Origin: Stenotrophomonas rhizophila
GTDB taxonomy: Bacteria > Pseudomonadota > Gammaproteobacteria > Xanthomonadales > Xanthomonadaceae
Length of the DNA: 64,000 nt
NCBI RefSeq assembly: GCF_000661955.1
Contig: NZ_CP007597.1
Coordinates: 4,363,228-4,427,227, forward strand
Reading direction: 5' to 3'
Shown: positions 41,897 through 50,803 of the stretch, piece by piece
Position numbering within the stretch: position 1 is the first letter of the stretch
Layout of the letters: every line of letters begins with the position of its first letter
Notes under the pieces: model-generated
The model's input: only the letters and a program-made list of their open reading frames with translations
What the model was told of the DNA's origin: nothing
Databases searched by the model: none
Made by a program: the position numbers and the translations under genes

Positions 41897-42736
41897 ATGA
41901 ACCGCACCCGCACCCTGATGCTGATCCTGCCGCTGGCCCTGATGGCCGCCTGCAGCAACCCGTCCACCACCGCACCGGCCGGCACCGGCAGCGATGACCT
42001 CGCCCCCGCGCCGACGGCGGCCGCCACTACCCAGGCCGCCGCCAAGCTGGACGTGCAGCGCCTGCAGGGCAACCACTGGCTGCTGGACAGCGCCACCGAT
42101 GCCAGCGGCAAGCGCGTGGACGCCCTGTTTGCCCGTGCCGACAAGCCGGTGACGCTGGACTTCAACGACGGCCGCCTGTCGGTCAGCAACACCTGCAACC
42201 GCATGGGCGGCGGCTATACGCTGGCCGACGGCACCCTCACCGTGTCGCCGATGGCCTCGACCATGATGGCCTGCACCGACAAGGCGCTGATGGCGCTGGA
42301 CCAGGCCGTGGGCTCGCGACTGGAAGGCGCACTCAAGGCTGAACTGGCCGGCCAGGGCCAGCTGACCCTGCGCACCGCCGCCGGCGACGTGCTGGTCTTC
42401 ACCCCCGAGCCGACTGCCGAAACCCGCTACGGCGGCGAAGGCGAGACGGTGTTCCTGGAAGTGGCCGCGAAGACCAAGCCGTGCTCGCACCCGATGATCC
42501 CGGACATGCAGTGCCTGCAGACCCGCGAAGTGGCCTTCGACGACAAGGGCCTCAAGCAGGGCACCCCGGGCGCGTTCGAGAACTTCTACGGCACCATCGA
42601 GGGTTACACCCACGAAGACGGCGTGCGCAACGTGGTGCGTGTGAAGCGCTACAAGATCGCCAACCCGCCGGCCGACGCCTCGTCGCTGGCGTACGTGCTG
42701 GACATGGTGGTCGAGTCGGAAACGGTCAAGAATTGA
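41897..42736 (+). CDS. META and DUF4377 domain lipoprotein
   Basis: About 279 residues. AAGGAG at 41885-41890 is 6 bases before ATG 41897 and would overlap-clash with ATG 41891, which decides the start. Lipobox LMAACSN near residue 20, then an Ala/Thr-rich linker, a META domain (QGNHWLLDSATDASGK, NTCNRMGGGYTL, MASTMMACTDKALMAL) as in HslJ, and a C-terminal domain (KTKPCSHPMIPDMQCLQ ... GYTHEDGVRNVVRVKRYK) of the DUF4377 type. Envelope protein, role unknown; HslJ-like META proteins are linked to stress or novobiocin tolerance. Confidence 0.88.
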   Translation: MNRTRTLMLILPLALMAACSNPSTTAPAGTGSDDLAPAPTAAATTQAAAKLDVQRLQGNHWLLDSATDASGKRVDALFARADKPVTLDFNDGRLSVSNTCNRMGGGYTLADGTLTVSPMASTMMACTDKALMALDQAVGSRLEGALKAELAGQGQLTLRTAAGDVLVFTPEPTAETRYGGEGETVFLEVAAKTKPCSHPMIPDMQCLQTREVAFDDKGLKQGTPGAFENFYGTIEGYTHEDGVRNVVRVKRYKIANPPADASSLAYVLDMVVESETVKN

Positions 42737-42742
42737 AACGCG

Positions 42743-42773
42743 GAAGGGCGGCCAGAGGCCGCCCTTCTTCTTT
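42743..42773 (+). terminator. Intrinsic terminator
   Basis: GAAGGGCGGCC (42743-42753) and GGCCGCCCTTC (42757-42767) with an AGA loop, followed by TTCTTTC, 6 bases after the lipoprotein stop. Confidence 0.92.
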
Positions 42774-42779
42774 CTACAG

Positions 42780-42904
42780 GTAGTGCCGGCCGCTGGCCGG
42801 CTCCTCATGAACCTTCGGAAGGGCCCGTGGGGTGCTGGCCGCTGGCCGGCTCCTCATGAACCTTCGCAAGGGCCCATGGGGAGCCGGCCAGCGGCCGGCA
42901 CTAC
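42780..42904. repeat. REP elements in a 49-bp tandem duplication
   Basis: Plus-oriented hairpins at 42780-42802 and 42829-42851 (the second has lost GTAG) and a minus-oriented one at 42882-42904, all with GCCGGCC arms. The stretch TCCTCATGAACCTTCG.AAGG between them is repeated at a 49-bp offset, so hairpin and spacer were duplicated together. Confidence 0.88.
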
Positions 42905-42926
42905 TGGATCGGGGCGGCGGCGTTGA

Positions 42927-43538
42927 TCAACCCAGCGCCGGATTCAACGTATACGTGCCGTGCAACGCGGCCTCGGCCAGCACATGGCCGTGCATCGCCC
43001 GGTGCACATCGGCGGCGGTGAACGGCGTCGGCAGGTCCAGCTGCGCCACGTCCAGCGCGAACAGCCGGAAGAAATACCGGTGCACGCGTTCGTCGTTGAA
43101 CGGCGGGTACGGGCCGTCGTAACCCAGGTACTGGCCGGCCATGTCCGGGTTGCCGGCAAACCAGCCGGTGAAGTCATTCAGGCCCTGACGCGACCCGGCC
43201 GGTCCGGCCGGCGCGGTCTTGCCCTTGACCGTGAAGCCTTCGCTGCAGCTGCCGGCCGCGATCTCGCGCAACGTGGCCGGAATGTCGGCCATGGCCCAGT
43301 GCACGAAGTCGGCGCGCGGCTGGTCGCGGGGCACGGTGCAGTCCTGCCGGCCGACCGTGTCCGATACGGTCGGCACATCGGGGTCGACGCACAGCAGTGC
43401 GAACGAACGGGTGCCCTCGGGCACCTCGCTCCAGGCCAGCGGTGGGTTGCGGTTGGGGGCGAAGCCAGCGGCGTCACCGGCGGCAAATTCCGCCGCGATC
43501 GGCTGGCCATTCTGAAGGCGGGTGCTGCTCAGGCGCAT
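42927..43538 (-). CDS. YbhB/YbcL (PEBP-like) family protein
   Basis: 203 residues from ATG 43538, which has GAGGAG 6 bases upstream; an ATG at 43568 would ignore this site. PEBP fold motifs are NRNPPLAWSEVPEGTRSFAL, CVDPDVP, FVHWAMADIPA, GYDGPYPPFNDERVHRY and the closing ADVHRAMHGHVLAEA. Bacterial members of this phosphatidylethanolamine-binding family have no settled role. It starts 10 bp after the stop of the upstream sulfotransferase gene and is likely co-transcribed with it. Confidence 0.9.
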   Translation of the reverse strand: MRLSSTRLQNGQPIAAEFAAGDAAGFAPNRNPPLAWSEVPEGTRSFALLCVDPDVPTVSDTVGRQDCTVPRDQPRADFVHWAMADIPATLREIAAGSCSEGFTVKGKTAPAGPAGSRQGLNDFTGWFAGNPDMAGQYLGYDGPYPPFNDERVHRYFFRLFALDVAQLDLPTPFTAADVHRAMHGHVLAEAALHGTYTLNPALG

Positions 43539-43548
43539 GCGGAACTCC

Positions 43549-45618
43549 TCATTCTTCCGGGTAACCAAGGCGCACCGCGACCGGCGTCAGCAGCGCAAAC
43601 GGCGCGGCCATCACCTCGCGATACTGGCGCCAGTGGCCGGCAGGCAGGCGCGCCGGACCCAGCGTGGGCGCCGGCGGGAAGCGCATGCCGAACAGACGGC
43701 CAAGGTGCTCGGCCATCACGGCCGGGTCGTTGCCGATGCCATCGATGTTGACCAGCGCATGCGGGTACAGGTCCTGCTCGTGCAGGGTGGCCACCTGGGC
43801 CAACGAACGCGCCAGCCACTCGGCGGCTTCGTCGATGCCGTTGACCGCGAACGGCGCCGGTGCGCCATGCGCCAGCCAGTGCAGCAGCATGTCGCGCGGG
43901 TCGCGCAGTACCACCAGCAGGCGGCCTTCGGGCAGCTGCGGGCGCAGCGCCCACAACAGCGCGTTGTCCCACCACAGCAGCCAGTCGATCACATTGGCGT
44001 CGGCCAGCCCGCGCGAGGGCAGCTGTTCGCGCCACTGGGCCACCAGCTGCTCGGGGCTGAGCGTGCCGGTCGAGAGGTTCTGCAGGGTGTGGTAGCTCTG
44101 GAAGGCATCGTCGGGCGGGTTCTGGCCGAAACGGTCGCCACGCAGCACGTTGCTGGCCGCGGCGATGGCCGCGACCACGCGCTCCACGCCCGACCCCGGT
44201 GCACCCCAGACCAGCATCGGGCGGGCCACGGCGTCCTCGGCAATGGTGCCCATCTCCGGCCAGCTCAGCGGCGCCTTGGCCTGCGGCGGCAGCGGCAGGC
44301 GCTGGCCGGCTTCTGCGGCGTGCGCGCCAACCCAACTGCGCAGCGCGTCGGCATGCTGCCCGGCCTGGTCCTGGACGGCGCCCAGCCACGTACGCAGGGT
44401 GGACTTGGCCGCGTCCGGTGCGCTGTCATGGATAGCCTGCACATGGGCGACCGCCGCCTGCGGGTCGCGTGCCAGCAGGCCGTCCACGATGCGGGTCTCG
44501 CCGCTGGCGCGGCCCGGCTCAAGCGCCACGATGCGGCGTGCGATCGCCTCGGCCGCCTCGCCTTCGCCGGCCATGTCGTGCAGGCGCATGCGGGTTTCCA
44601 GCGCCGGCAGGTGCTCGGGCATGGCCTGCAGCCAGCGCTCGCCCACGGCAACCGCTTCGGCCGCACCCACCACTTCGATGGACAGCCGCGCCAGCCACAG
44701 GTCGTGCAGCTGCGTGTGGGTGTCCAGCAGCGCGTCCAGGGTGTCGCGGGCCTGCTGTTCGCGGCCCAGGCGCTGCCAGGCCATCAGCAGCAGCTGCAGC
44801 GTGTGGCGATCGGCGGGCGTCTGTTCCAGCACCGGCAACAGGTGCTCCAGCGCCTGCAGCGGCTGGCCGGACTGCAGTTCCAGCTCACCGGCCAGGCGGC
44901 GCGTGGCCGGGGTGTCGCCGTCGGGCTCGGCCAGCACCTGGCGCAGCGTAGCCGCGGCCGATTCGCTGTTGCCCTGGCGCAGCGCCAGCTGCACCAGCAG
45001 CGCGCGCAGCGAGGTCACGGCCGGATTGAGCTCGATCACGCGCCGGAACGCCTGCTCGGCGAAGGCCAGCATGTCCTTGCTCATGTAGGCAAACCCGAGC
45101 GCGTACAGCACCCGCGCGTCATCCGGCAGCGCACGTGCGGCGGCCGACAGCAAGGCCAGCGCGCGGTCGCCCTCGCCCCGGCGCAGCGCGATCATGCCGT
45201 TCAACGCCGCAAGTTCGGGGCTGTCCTCGTCCAGACGGGCGGCGGTGCGGGTGATGCGCTCGGCTTCGTCCACGTCGTTGCGGAGCAGCGCCATGTGCGC
45301 CTGCATCAGGTAGGCCGAAAGCTCGTTGGGATTGAGCGACGCGGTGCGGTCCAGCGCCGACCCGGCCGCGTCGAACTGGCGCAGGGCCAACAGCAGGCCA
45401 GCGTGCTGCAGGTGCAGGTCGGCGTTGTCCGGCGCCAGCGCCAGGGCCTGCTGCAGGCTCTCCAGGGCGGCGTCGTACTGGCCCTGCTGCTGCAGCGACA
45501 GCGCCAGCCAGCGGTGCGCCTGCGGCTGCTCCGGCTCGTCGGCGGTCCACTGGCGCGCAAGCTGCACGGCATCGTCGGCCGCATTGCGGCGCAGGGCTTG
45601 GAGGATCTTGTCTTGCAT
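43549..45618 (-). CDS. TPR-containing sulfotransferase-like protein
   Basis: 689 residues, no signal peptide. The first two thirds are about a dozen tetratricopeptide repeats (for example AHRWLALSLQQQGQYDAALE, ARVLYALGFAYMSKDMLAFA). The C-terminal 220 residues have a P-loop-like phosphosulfate-binding segment (MLVWGAPGSGVERV) and the second motif LLVVLRDPRDMLLHWL, the arrangement of bacterial TPR-sulfotransferases. Expected to transfer sulfate from PAPS to an unknown acceptor; the usual Lys of the P-loop is replaced (GAPGSGVE), so activity is less certain. Confidence 0.85.
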   Translation of the reverse strand: MQDKILQALRRNAADDAVQLARQWTADEPEQPQAHRWLALSLQQQGQYDAALESLQQALALAPDNADLHLQHAGLLLALRQFDAAGSALDRTASLNPNELSAYLMQAHMALLRNDVDEAERITRTAARLDEDSPELAALNGMIALRRGEGDRALALLSAAARALPDDARVLYALGFAYMSKDMLAFAEQAFRRVIELNPAVTSLRALLVQLALRQGNSESAAATLRQVLAEPDGDTPATRRLAGELELQSGQPLQALEHLLPVLEQTPADRHTLQLLLMAWQRLGREQQARDTLDALLDTHTQLHDLWLARLSIEVVGAAEAVAVGERWLQAMPEHLPALETRMRLHDMAGEGEAAEAIARRIVALEPGRASGETRIVDGLLARDPQAAVAHVQAIHDSAPDAAKSTLRTWLGAVQDQAGQHADALRSWVGAHAAEAGQRLPLPPQAKAPLSWPEMGTIAEDAVARPMLVWGAPGSGVERVVAAIAAASNVLRGDRFGQNPPDDAFQSYHTLQNLSTGTLSPEQLVAQWREQLPSRGLADANVIDWLLWWDNALLWALRPQLPEGRLLVVLRDPRDMLLHWLAHGAPAPFAVNGIDEAAEWLARSLAQVATLHEQDLYPHALVNIDGIGNDPAVMAEHLGRLFGMRFPPAPTLGPARLPAGHWRQYREVMAAPFALLTPVAVRLGYPEE

Positions 45619-45676
45619 GACGGTCCAGCGTGGGTCAAACCCCGATTGTAGAGCACGCCCGCCGGGCCAAGCTCGC

Positions 45677-46669
45677 TCAGCGCACGGCTTCGGCGCGCAG
45701 CCGCTGGGAGACCCAGCGTTCGGAGAAACCGTCGCCGCGCCAGTTCTCCAGGAAGCCGCAATGGCCGCCCCACGGGGCGATTTCCAGGTGGGCGTGGGCC
45801 GGCAGGCGCCAGCCGTCGAAGGTGGCGAACGGGATCACCGGGTCATCCTGGGCCATCAGGATGTCGGCCGGCACGGCCAGCCCGGCCAGCCGGTCGCCGG
45901 CAATCGAGTACCCGTCGAAATACGCCTGCAGCGAGCCGAAATCGGTGTGATGCTCGACCAGCCAGGCGGTCAGGGCGCGGATGTCCAGCTTGAGCACCCG
46001 GTCGTCCCAGTCGCTCAGCTCGGGGAACAGGTCGCGCTTGCGGCGCAGCGAGCCGGCCCATTTGCGCCGGAAATACCAGTCGTACATCGCCGGGCCGTTC
46101 TCGATGCTCTCCATGGTGATGGCCGGGTCCAGCACCGGGCACACCGACGCCACCCGGCGCAGCGGCACCCCCGCCGACGGCGCGCGCAGCGCCAGGCGCA
46201 GCACGAAGTTGCCGCCCAGCGAATACCCGGCCGCGACCAGCGGCAACTGCGGCCAGCGCTGGGCGATGTCGCCGGCGGCCTGGACCACTTCGTCGATGCG
46301 GTTGGAGTGGAAGATGCCCGGGTTGAGGTGGTGGGTGTTGCCGTGGTCGCGGAAATTCAGCCGCACCACATCGAACCCTTCCTCCAGCATGCGTGCGGCG
46401 GTCATGCGCATGTAGCTGGACTCGGCACTGCCTTCCCAGCCATGCAGCAGCAGCGCCATGCCGATCGGCTCGCGGCCTTCCACGTGGCTGTGCCAGCCCT
46501 GCAGGCGCACACCTTGCCCGCCGTCCAGGATCAGCTCTTCGGTCATCGCCCCGGTGGCGGCAAGCAGCATCAGGCCGCGCTGCATGCGCATGCGGCTGGA
46601 GCTGAGCATCGACTGCAGGTGCGGATTGCGCAGCCAACGCGGCGGGCGGTAGTCGGCAGCGGTCAACAT
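45677..46669 (-). CDS. YheT-family alpha/beta hydrolase
   Basis: 330 residues. The N-terminal YRPPRWLRNPHLQSM is diagnostic of the YheT/ABHD group; the oxyanion region is LLLHGWEGSAES, the nucleophile Ser lies in AGYSLGGNF, the acid in AQDDPVIP and the His in WGGHCGF. Probably a lipid or ester hydrolase; substrate unknown. The acyltransferase gene lies 53 bp upstream on the same strand. Confidence 0.9.
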   Translation of the reverse strand: MLTAADYRPPRWLRNPHLQSMLSSSRMRMQRGLMLLAATGAMTEELILDGGQGVRLQGWHSHVEGREPIGMALLLHGWEGSAESSYMRMTAARMLEEGFDVVRLNFRDHGNTHHLNPGIFHSNRIDEVVQAAGDIAQRWPQLPLVAAGYSLGGNFVLRLALRAPSAGVPLRRVASVCPVLDPAITMESIENGPAMYDWYFRRKWAGSLRRKRDLFPELSDWDDRVLKLDIRALTAWLVEHHTDFGSLQAYFDGYSIAGDRLAGLAVPADILMAQDDPVIPFATFDGWRLPAHAHLEIAPWGGHCGFLENWRGDGFSERWVSQRLRAEAVR

Positions 46670-46722
46670 GGGCGGCAGCCTGCTCCCGGTTGCGACGCTG
46701 GCGCGTGAAGAGCCGACATGCG

Positions 46723-47514
46723 CTACTCGGCGTTCATCGCCGCCAGGATGCGCGTCCGCGAAGTTTCAGCGATGCGGCGACGGCCTTCCAGGTCGTGCGT
46801 ACCAATGGGCGCGAGGAAATGCACCTCGGCGCGGCGGGCCGGCTCACCGAGCAGGCGCAGGAAATTGGCGAAGAAACTCTCGCCCGGGCCGAACGCCACG
46901 ATGGTCTGGGCGTCGCCGCGCCAGCCATAGCGCAGCGCCACCGGCTGCACCGGGACCTGGGCTTCCACCGCGGCCTGGAAGATGCGGGCGTGGAACGGGC
47001 CCACTTCATGGCCGCCGCGGGTGCGCCCCTCGGGGAACACGCCCACGGCCTTGCCCTCGCGCAGGCGTACCACCATTTCCTGCATCACCCCGCCCAGCGA
47101 CTCGGTGCTGCCGCGCTGGTGGAAGATGGTCTGGCCGCGGGCGGCCAACCAGCCCACCACCGGCCAGCTGGCGATCTCGCGCTTGGCCACGAACCCCATC
47201 ATGCGCTGGCTGTGCAGCATGTTGATGTCGACCCAGCTGACGTGATTGGCCACGAACAGCACCGCACCCGGCAGCGGCGTACCGATCCGGTGCAGGCGGA
47301 AGCCGAAGATCCACATCAGGCCGCTGGACCATGCATTGACCGCGACGTGCTCGAACGGACGGTTGCCCACGCGCATGACGCCCCACGGGGGCAGCATGGC
47401 GATCAGCAGCATCGGCAGGAACAGCAACAGGTGGACCAGCAGCAGCGGTACGCGGTACAGGTAGCGGCACACACGCGCCACGCCGCCACGTGAGGCCGGG
47501 GTGGGGGAATTCAT
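46723..47514 (-). CDS. Lysophospholipid acyltransferase (PlsC family)
   Basis: 263 residues from ATG 47514; an in-frame start 165 bases upstream would add Arg-rich non-conserved residues. One or two N-terminal membrane helices (LLLVHLLLFLPMLLIAML), then the HX4D motif NHVSWVDI, the substrate motif VFPEGRTRGG and VQPVALRYG. Family members acylate lysophosphatidic acid or related lysolipids; the exact acceptor is not clear. A perfect 20-bp palindrome sits 124 bp upstream. Confidence 0.9.
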   Translation of the reverse strand: MNSPTPASRGGVARVCRYLYRVPLLLVHLLLFLPMLLIAMLPPWGVMRVGNRPFEHVAVNAWSSGLMWIFGFRLHRIGTPLPGAVLFVANHVSWVDINMLHSQRMMGFVAKREIASWPVVGWLAARGQTIFHQRGSTESLGGVMQEMVVRLREGKAVGVFPEGRTRGGHEVGPFHARIFQAAVEAQVPVQPVALRYGWRGDAQTIVAFGPGESFFANFLRLLGEPARRAEVHFLAPIGTHDLEGRRRIAETSRTRILAAMNAE

Positions 47515-47637
47515 CCGCGCACGATACCCGAGCGCCGCAGGGTCTGCCAGCCGCAGGCGGCCAAATCGATAACGCGGGAGGGCCAGCGACCGCAAGGGGT
47601 CAAGCCGCTGCCCGGTTGCGGCACAGCGCCCACGCCG

Positions 47638-47657
47638 ACAGTGCGCCGGCGCACTGT
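47638..47657. promoter_or_regulatory. Perfect 20-bp palindrome, possible operator
   Basis: ACAGTGCGCCGGCGCACTGT is a perfect dyad without loop, in the 181-bp gap between the acyltransferase and thioesterase genes (both minus strand). No T-run follows, so it is more like a dimeric regulator site for the acyltransferase gene than a terminator. Confidence 0.5.
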
Positions 47658-47695
47658 GGCGACCGACGCAACACAGCATCCATGCAGTGCAGCGA

Positions 47696-48133
47696 TCAGA
47701 CCGGGGCGACCGCCGGAACCACAGCCAACGTCAGCCGTGAGGTGCACACCAGGCGGCCACCCTCGTCTTCGATGCGGATGTCCCACACATGGGTACTGCG
47801 GCCGACGTGCACCGCACGCGCGGTGCCGGTGACCACGCCGCCGCGCATGGCGCGGATGTGGTTGGCGTTGATCTCCAGGCCCACGCACACGTGCTGGGTG
47901 GTGTCCACGCACAGATTGCCGGCGCTGCTGCCGAGCGTTTCGGCCAGCACCACCGAGGCGCCGCCGTGCAGGATGCCGTACGGCTGGCGGGTGCGCGCAT
48001 CCACCGGCATGGTGGCGCTGATCCAGTCCTCACCGGCGGCGGTGAAGACGATGCCCAGGTGGTCGATGAGGGTGTTGCGGCTGAGTGCGTTGAGTGCCTC
48101 GATCGACACCGCCTCGCGGAATACCTGGGACAT
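47696..48133 (-). CDS. PaaI-family hotdog thioesterase
   Basis: 145 residues from ATG 48133 (GGAG 7 bases upstream). The hotdog core with QPYGILHGGASVVLAETLGS and GLEINANHIRAMRGGVV matches the YbdB/PaaI group that hydrolyses aryl- or acyl-CoA/ACP; the catalytic Glu is in LAET and the Gly-His in LHGG. The phospholipase-D-like gene lies 25 bp upstream. Confidence 0.92.
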   Translation of the reverse strand: MSQVFREAVSIEALNALSRNTLIDHLGIVFTAAGEDWISATMPVDARTRQPYGILHGGASVVLAETLGSSAGNLCVDTTQHVCVGLEINANHIRAMRGGVVTGTARAVHVGRSTHVWDIRIEDEGGRLVCTSRLTLAVVPAVAPV

Positions 48134-48158
48134 GCAGCAGCTCCGTGGAACCAAGGGT

Positions 48159-50213
48159 TTACAGGATGGGCACCAGGCCGGCGCCGAAGGCGGTCAGCAT
48201 GCGTACCAGCAGCCATTTCGGGCCGACGTTGACCTCGGGGAAGTCGCCGACGGCCACGTAGCACTTATGGAAATCCTCGTGCTGCCGGCGCAGCGGCGCC
48301 GGGCAGTCGGGGCCGGGCTTGAATTCGTAATCGGTGGCGTAGCGCCACGGCCAGAAATCCAGCACGGGCAGTGCTTCGGATGCCTTGCCGACGCTGTAGT
48401 TCAAGCCGGACAACACCGGCGGCTTGGTGCGCGGCGCCACCACCCACGAGTTCTGCGGGTGGATGTCGCGCAGGATGCTCTGCGCCAGCGCTTCGGCAAA
48501 CACCGGGTCGTCGATGATCACCGCGCCTTCGGTGTTGTAGTTCTCGCTGCGCGGATCGAAGTTGTGCGTGCCGATCACGCCGATGCGGCGGTCCACCACC
48601 ATCGACTTGGCATGCAGGCCCATGCGCGCACCGGTGCGGGTGACCGGCAGCGGCTTGTTGACCGCCTTGGTGCCCAGGAACGACGGCCGGGTTTCGGCGC
48701 GCAGCACGCGGCGTTCGACCACGCTGCCGTCGGTGCGGCGGCGCGCGGCCGGGCCGGGGGTTGTCTGGCGCGGGGTGGCGCTGGCCGTGGCGTCGGCGTC
48801 GGGCTCACTGCGTCGGCGTTCGCCGCTGCCGGCACTGCCGCGGGCGTTGCTCCCCGCCGCGCTGCCGCCGATCAGGCTGCTGCGCTTGCCGTCCGACGGC
48901 GGCGCCTCGCCCAGCGGGGCCGGCAGCAGGTTGCGGTAATCCACCGGGGCATCCAGCGGGAACGGCTTGTATTCGTAGATGTTGAAGCCCAGCTCGCGCA
49001 GGTTGCGCCGCTTGTACTTGTAGGACAGCGCATAGACGATCGGGTTGTCGGTGGCCGCCAGGCTGTTGGACGACACCACGATGCGCGGCGGCTGGGGGCG
49101 CTTGCGCAGGTCGGAGAACAGCTTGCGGGCGGGCTTGGACAGCACCAGGTAGGGCGTCTGCAGCAGCACTTCGGTCTGCGCGCTGGAAATCAACGCGTCC
49201 AGCTGCGGCTCGGTGACGTGCTGGCCGTTGGCCGGTTGGCTGGCCCGTTCGCGGCGGTGCTTGCGCGGCAGGTCGGCCACGTAGCGCACCGATGCCACCG
49301 GCAGCGCGGTGTCGACAAACGCCCGGGTGACATACGCCGGGTCGTCGGCTTCGGCGCTGACCCGCGCGATCCGCTGCGGGTGGCGGAACTCGGCCGGCGG
49401 CATCGGCGGCGCACCGTTCTTGAGCAGCAGGCCGCCGACATCGTTGAGGCGTTCGGCCGGCACGCTGCGCGGCGCGCGCCAGAAGGCGTCGAAGTTGGCC
49501 GCCATCTCGCGCACTTCCGGGCCCGCCACCAGGACGTCGCGGTCGCGGAAGTTGTATTCGCTGTCCCAGTCGTAATAGTCGTCCTGGTAGTTGCGGCCGC
49601 CCACCACGCCCAGCGCATCGTCGATCACCAGCAGCTTGTTGTGCATGCGCTGGTTGAAGCGGCGGAAGCAGCACAGCACGCTGCCGGCGTAGTCGAAGTA
49701 GTTCAACCGCGCCTTGCCGAAGGTGGGGTTGTACACCCGCAGCTCGAAGTTCTGGTGGCTGCTGGCCAGCGCCCCGAGGATTTCCAGGTCCGAGATCGCC
49801 GAGAGCTGGTCGATCAGCACCCGCACCTTGACCCCGCGCCGGGCCGCGCCCAGCAGTTCGTCCAGCACCAGCCGGGCGCTGTCGTCCTTGTCGAAGATGT
49901 AGGTCTGCAGGTCGATGCTGCGGGTGGCGCTGCGGATCAGGTTCAGCCGCGCCACCAGCGACACCTCGCCCTCATCGATGATGGTGGCGTAGTGCTGCGG
50001 GGCGGCCTCGGTGGAGGCGGCAAACGCCTTGCCGCCCAGGCCACGCAGCGGCGAATCGAGCGCGCAGCGGTCCGGCTGGCTGCACTCGACCACGGTTGAA
50101 CGGGCCTGCACGGCAATGCCGGCCGCACGCTCACGCTCGGCGTTGGACAGCGAGGCACAGCCACTGACCAGCAACAGCAGTGCCAGCAGCACGATCTTCA
50201 ACAATGGGTTCAC
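48159..50213 (-). CDS. Phospholipase D-like / cardiolipin synthase C-type lipoprotein
   Basis: 684 residues with a lipobox (LLLVSGCAS). Two HKD motifs are present: HNKLLVIDDALGVVGGRN and HAKSMVVDRRIGVIGTHNFD, as in ClsC, which makes cardiolipin from PG and PE with a partner protein. A low-complexity insert of about 80 residues rich in Ser, Arg, Ala and Gly (DGKRSSLIGGSAAGSNARGS and on) separates the lobes and makes it longer than E. coli ClsC. The stop codon overlaps nothing, but its ATG overlaps the YceI-gene stop (TGA/ATG), so the two are coupled. Confidence 0.9.
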   Translation of the reverse strand: MNPLLKIVLLALLLLVSGCASLSNAERERAAGIAVQARSTVVECSQPDRCALDSPLRGLGGKAFAASTEAAPQHYATIIDEGEVSLVARLNLIRSATRSIDLQTYIFDKDDSARLVLDELLGAARRGVKVRVLIDQLSAISDLEILGALASSHQNFELRVYNPTFGKARLNYFDYAGSVLCCFRRFNQRMHNKLLVIDDALGVVGGRNYQDDYYDWDSEYNFRDRDVLVAGPEVREMAANFDAFWRAPRSVPAERLNDVGGLLLKNGAPPMPPAEFRHPQRIARVSAEADDPAYVTRAFVDTALPVASVRYVADLPRKHRRERASQPANGQHVTEPQLDALISSAQTEVLLQTPYLVLSKPARKLFSDLRKRPQPPRIVVSSNSLAATDNPIVYALSYKYKRRNLRELGFNIYEYKPFPLDAPVDYRNLLPAPLGEAPPSDGKRSSLIGGSAAGSNARGSAGSGERRRSEPDADATASATPRQTTPGPAARRRTDGSVVERRVLRAETRPSFLGTKAVNKPLPVTRTGARMGLHAKSMVVDRRIGVIGTHNFDPRSENYNTEGAVIIDDPVFAEALAQSILRDIHPQNSWVVAPRTKPPVLSGLNYSVGKASEALPVLDFWPWRYATDYEFKPGPDCPAPLRRQHEDFHKCYVAVGDFPEVNVGPKWLLVRMLTAFGAGLVPIL

Positions 50214-50800
50214 GGTTTCGGCGCCTCGCTCAGACGCGCTCGCAATACGAAGGTCACTCGATCACTCAAGGCTAGCTGCCAGCTGTCCATTCCATACCGG
50301 CCTCGCTGCACATTGCCGCGGCTGACCACGTCGCAATCATACCCGGCCCGGGGGCACTCCGCCGGTTCGACCCGCAGGGTCTCCGGGTGGCTTACCCCGC
50401 GCAGGATCAGCCTGCCCTCCACCCCGCCGCCCTTGTCCACGACCTCGGGCCAGTAGGGCACCGAGTCGAACTCGACCACCGGATAGCGCGCCGAATCGAA
50501 GAACTCTTCGCCGCGCATCCAGCCGGTGTAGCGGGTCTTGCCGGGGATTTCCACGTAGCGGGTGAACATCCGCAGGTGCACCTGGTGACGCCCGTCGGAC
50601 AGCACCTCGATACGCCCCTCGAAACGCGGGAACACCCCTTCGATGCGCTGCCCCAGCCGGGTGCGGATCTCGAAACCGAAGCGCGAGCGCGCGGTATCGA
50701 ACTCCAGCACCTGGCGCGGGGCAGGCGCCGGTGGTTCAGCGCAGGCCGCTTCGGCTGCCAGTGCCAGCAGGCAGCCCAACAACACGCGCACTACCGCCAT
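50210..50800 (-). CDS. YceI-family periplasmic protein
   Basis: 196 residues with a signal peptide (MAVVRVLLGCLLALAAEAAC, cut near ACAEP). Lipocalin-like YceI fold: LEFDTARSRFGFEIRT, the strand VEFDSVPYWPEV and LILRGVSHPETLRV. YceI proteins bind isoprenoid or other hydrophobic ligands in the periplasm; function not fixed. It is the upstream partner of the ClsC-like gene with a 4-bp overlap and follows sixA by 3 bp. Confidence 0.88.
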   Translation of the reverse strand: MAVVRVLLGCLLALAAEAACAEPPAPAPRQVLEFDTARSRFGFEIRTRLGQRIEGVFPRFEGRIEVLSDGRHQVHLRMFTRYVEIPGKTRYTGWMRGEEFFDSARYPVVEFDSVPYWPEVVDKGGGVEGRLILRGVSHPETLRVEPAECPRAGYDCDVVSRGNVQRGRYGMDSWQLALSDRVTFVLRARLSEAPKP

Positions 50801-50803
50801 GGG

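Noticed and set aside
43522..45651. A 709-residue plus-strand open frame opposite the TPR-sulfotransferase
   Set aside because: Antisense shadow; the minus strand shows regular TPR periodicity.
47490..50099. An 869-residue plus-strand open frame
   Set aside because: Antisense to the thioesterase and phospholipase-D-like genes; no motifs.
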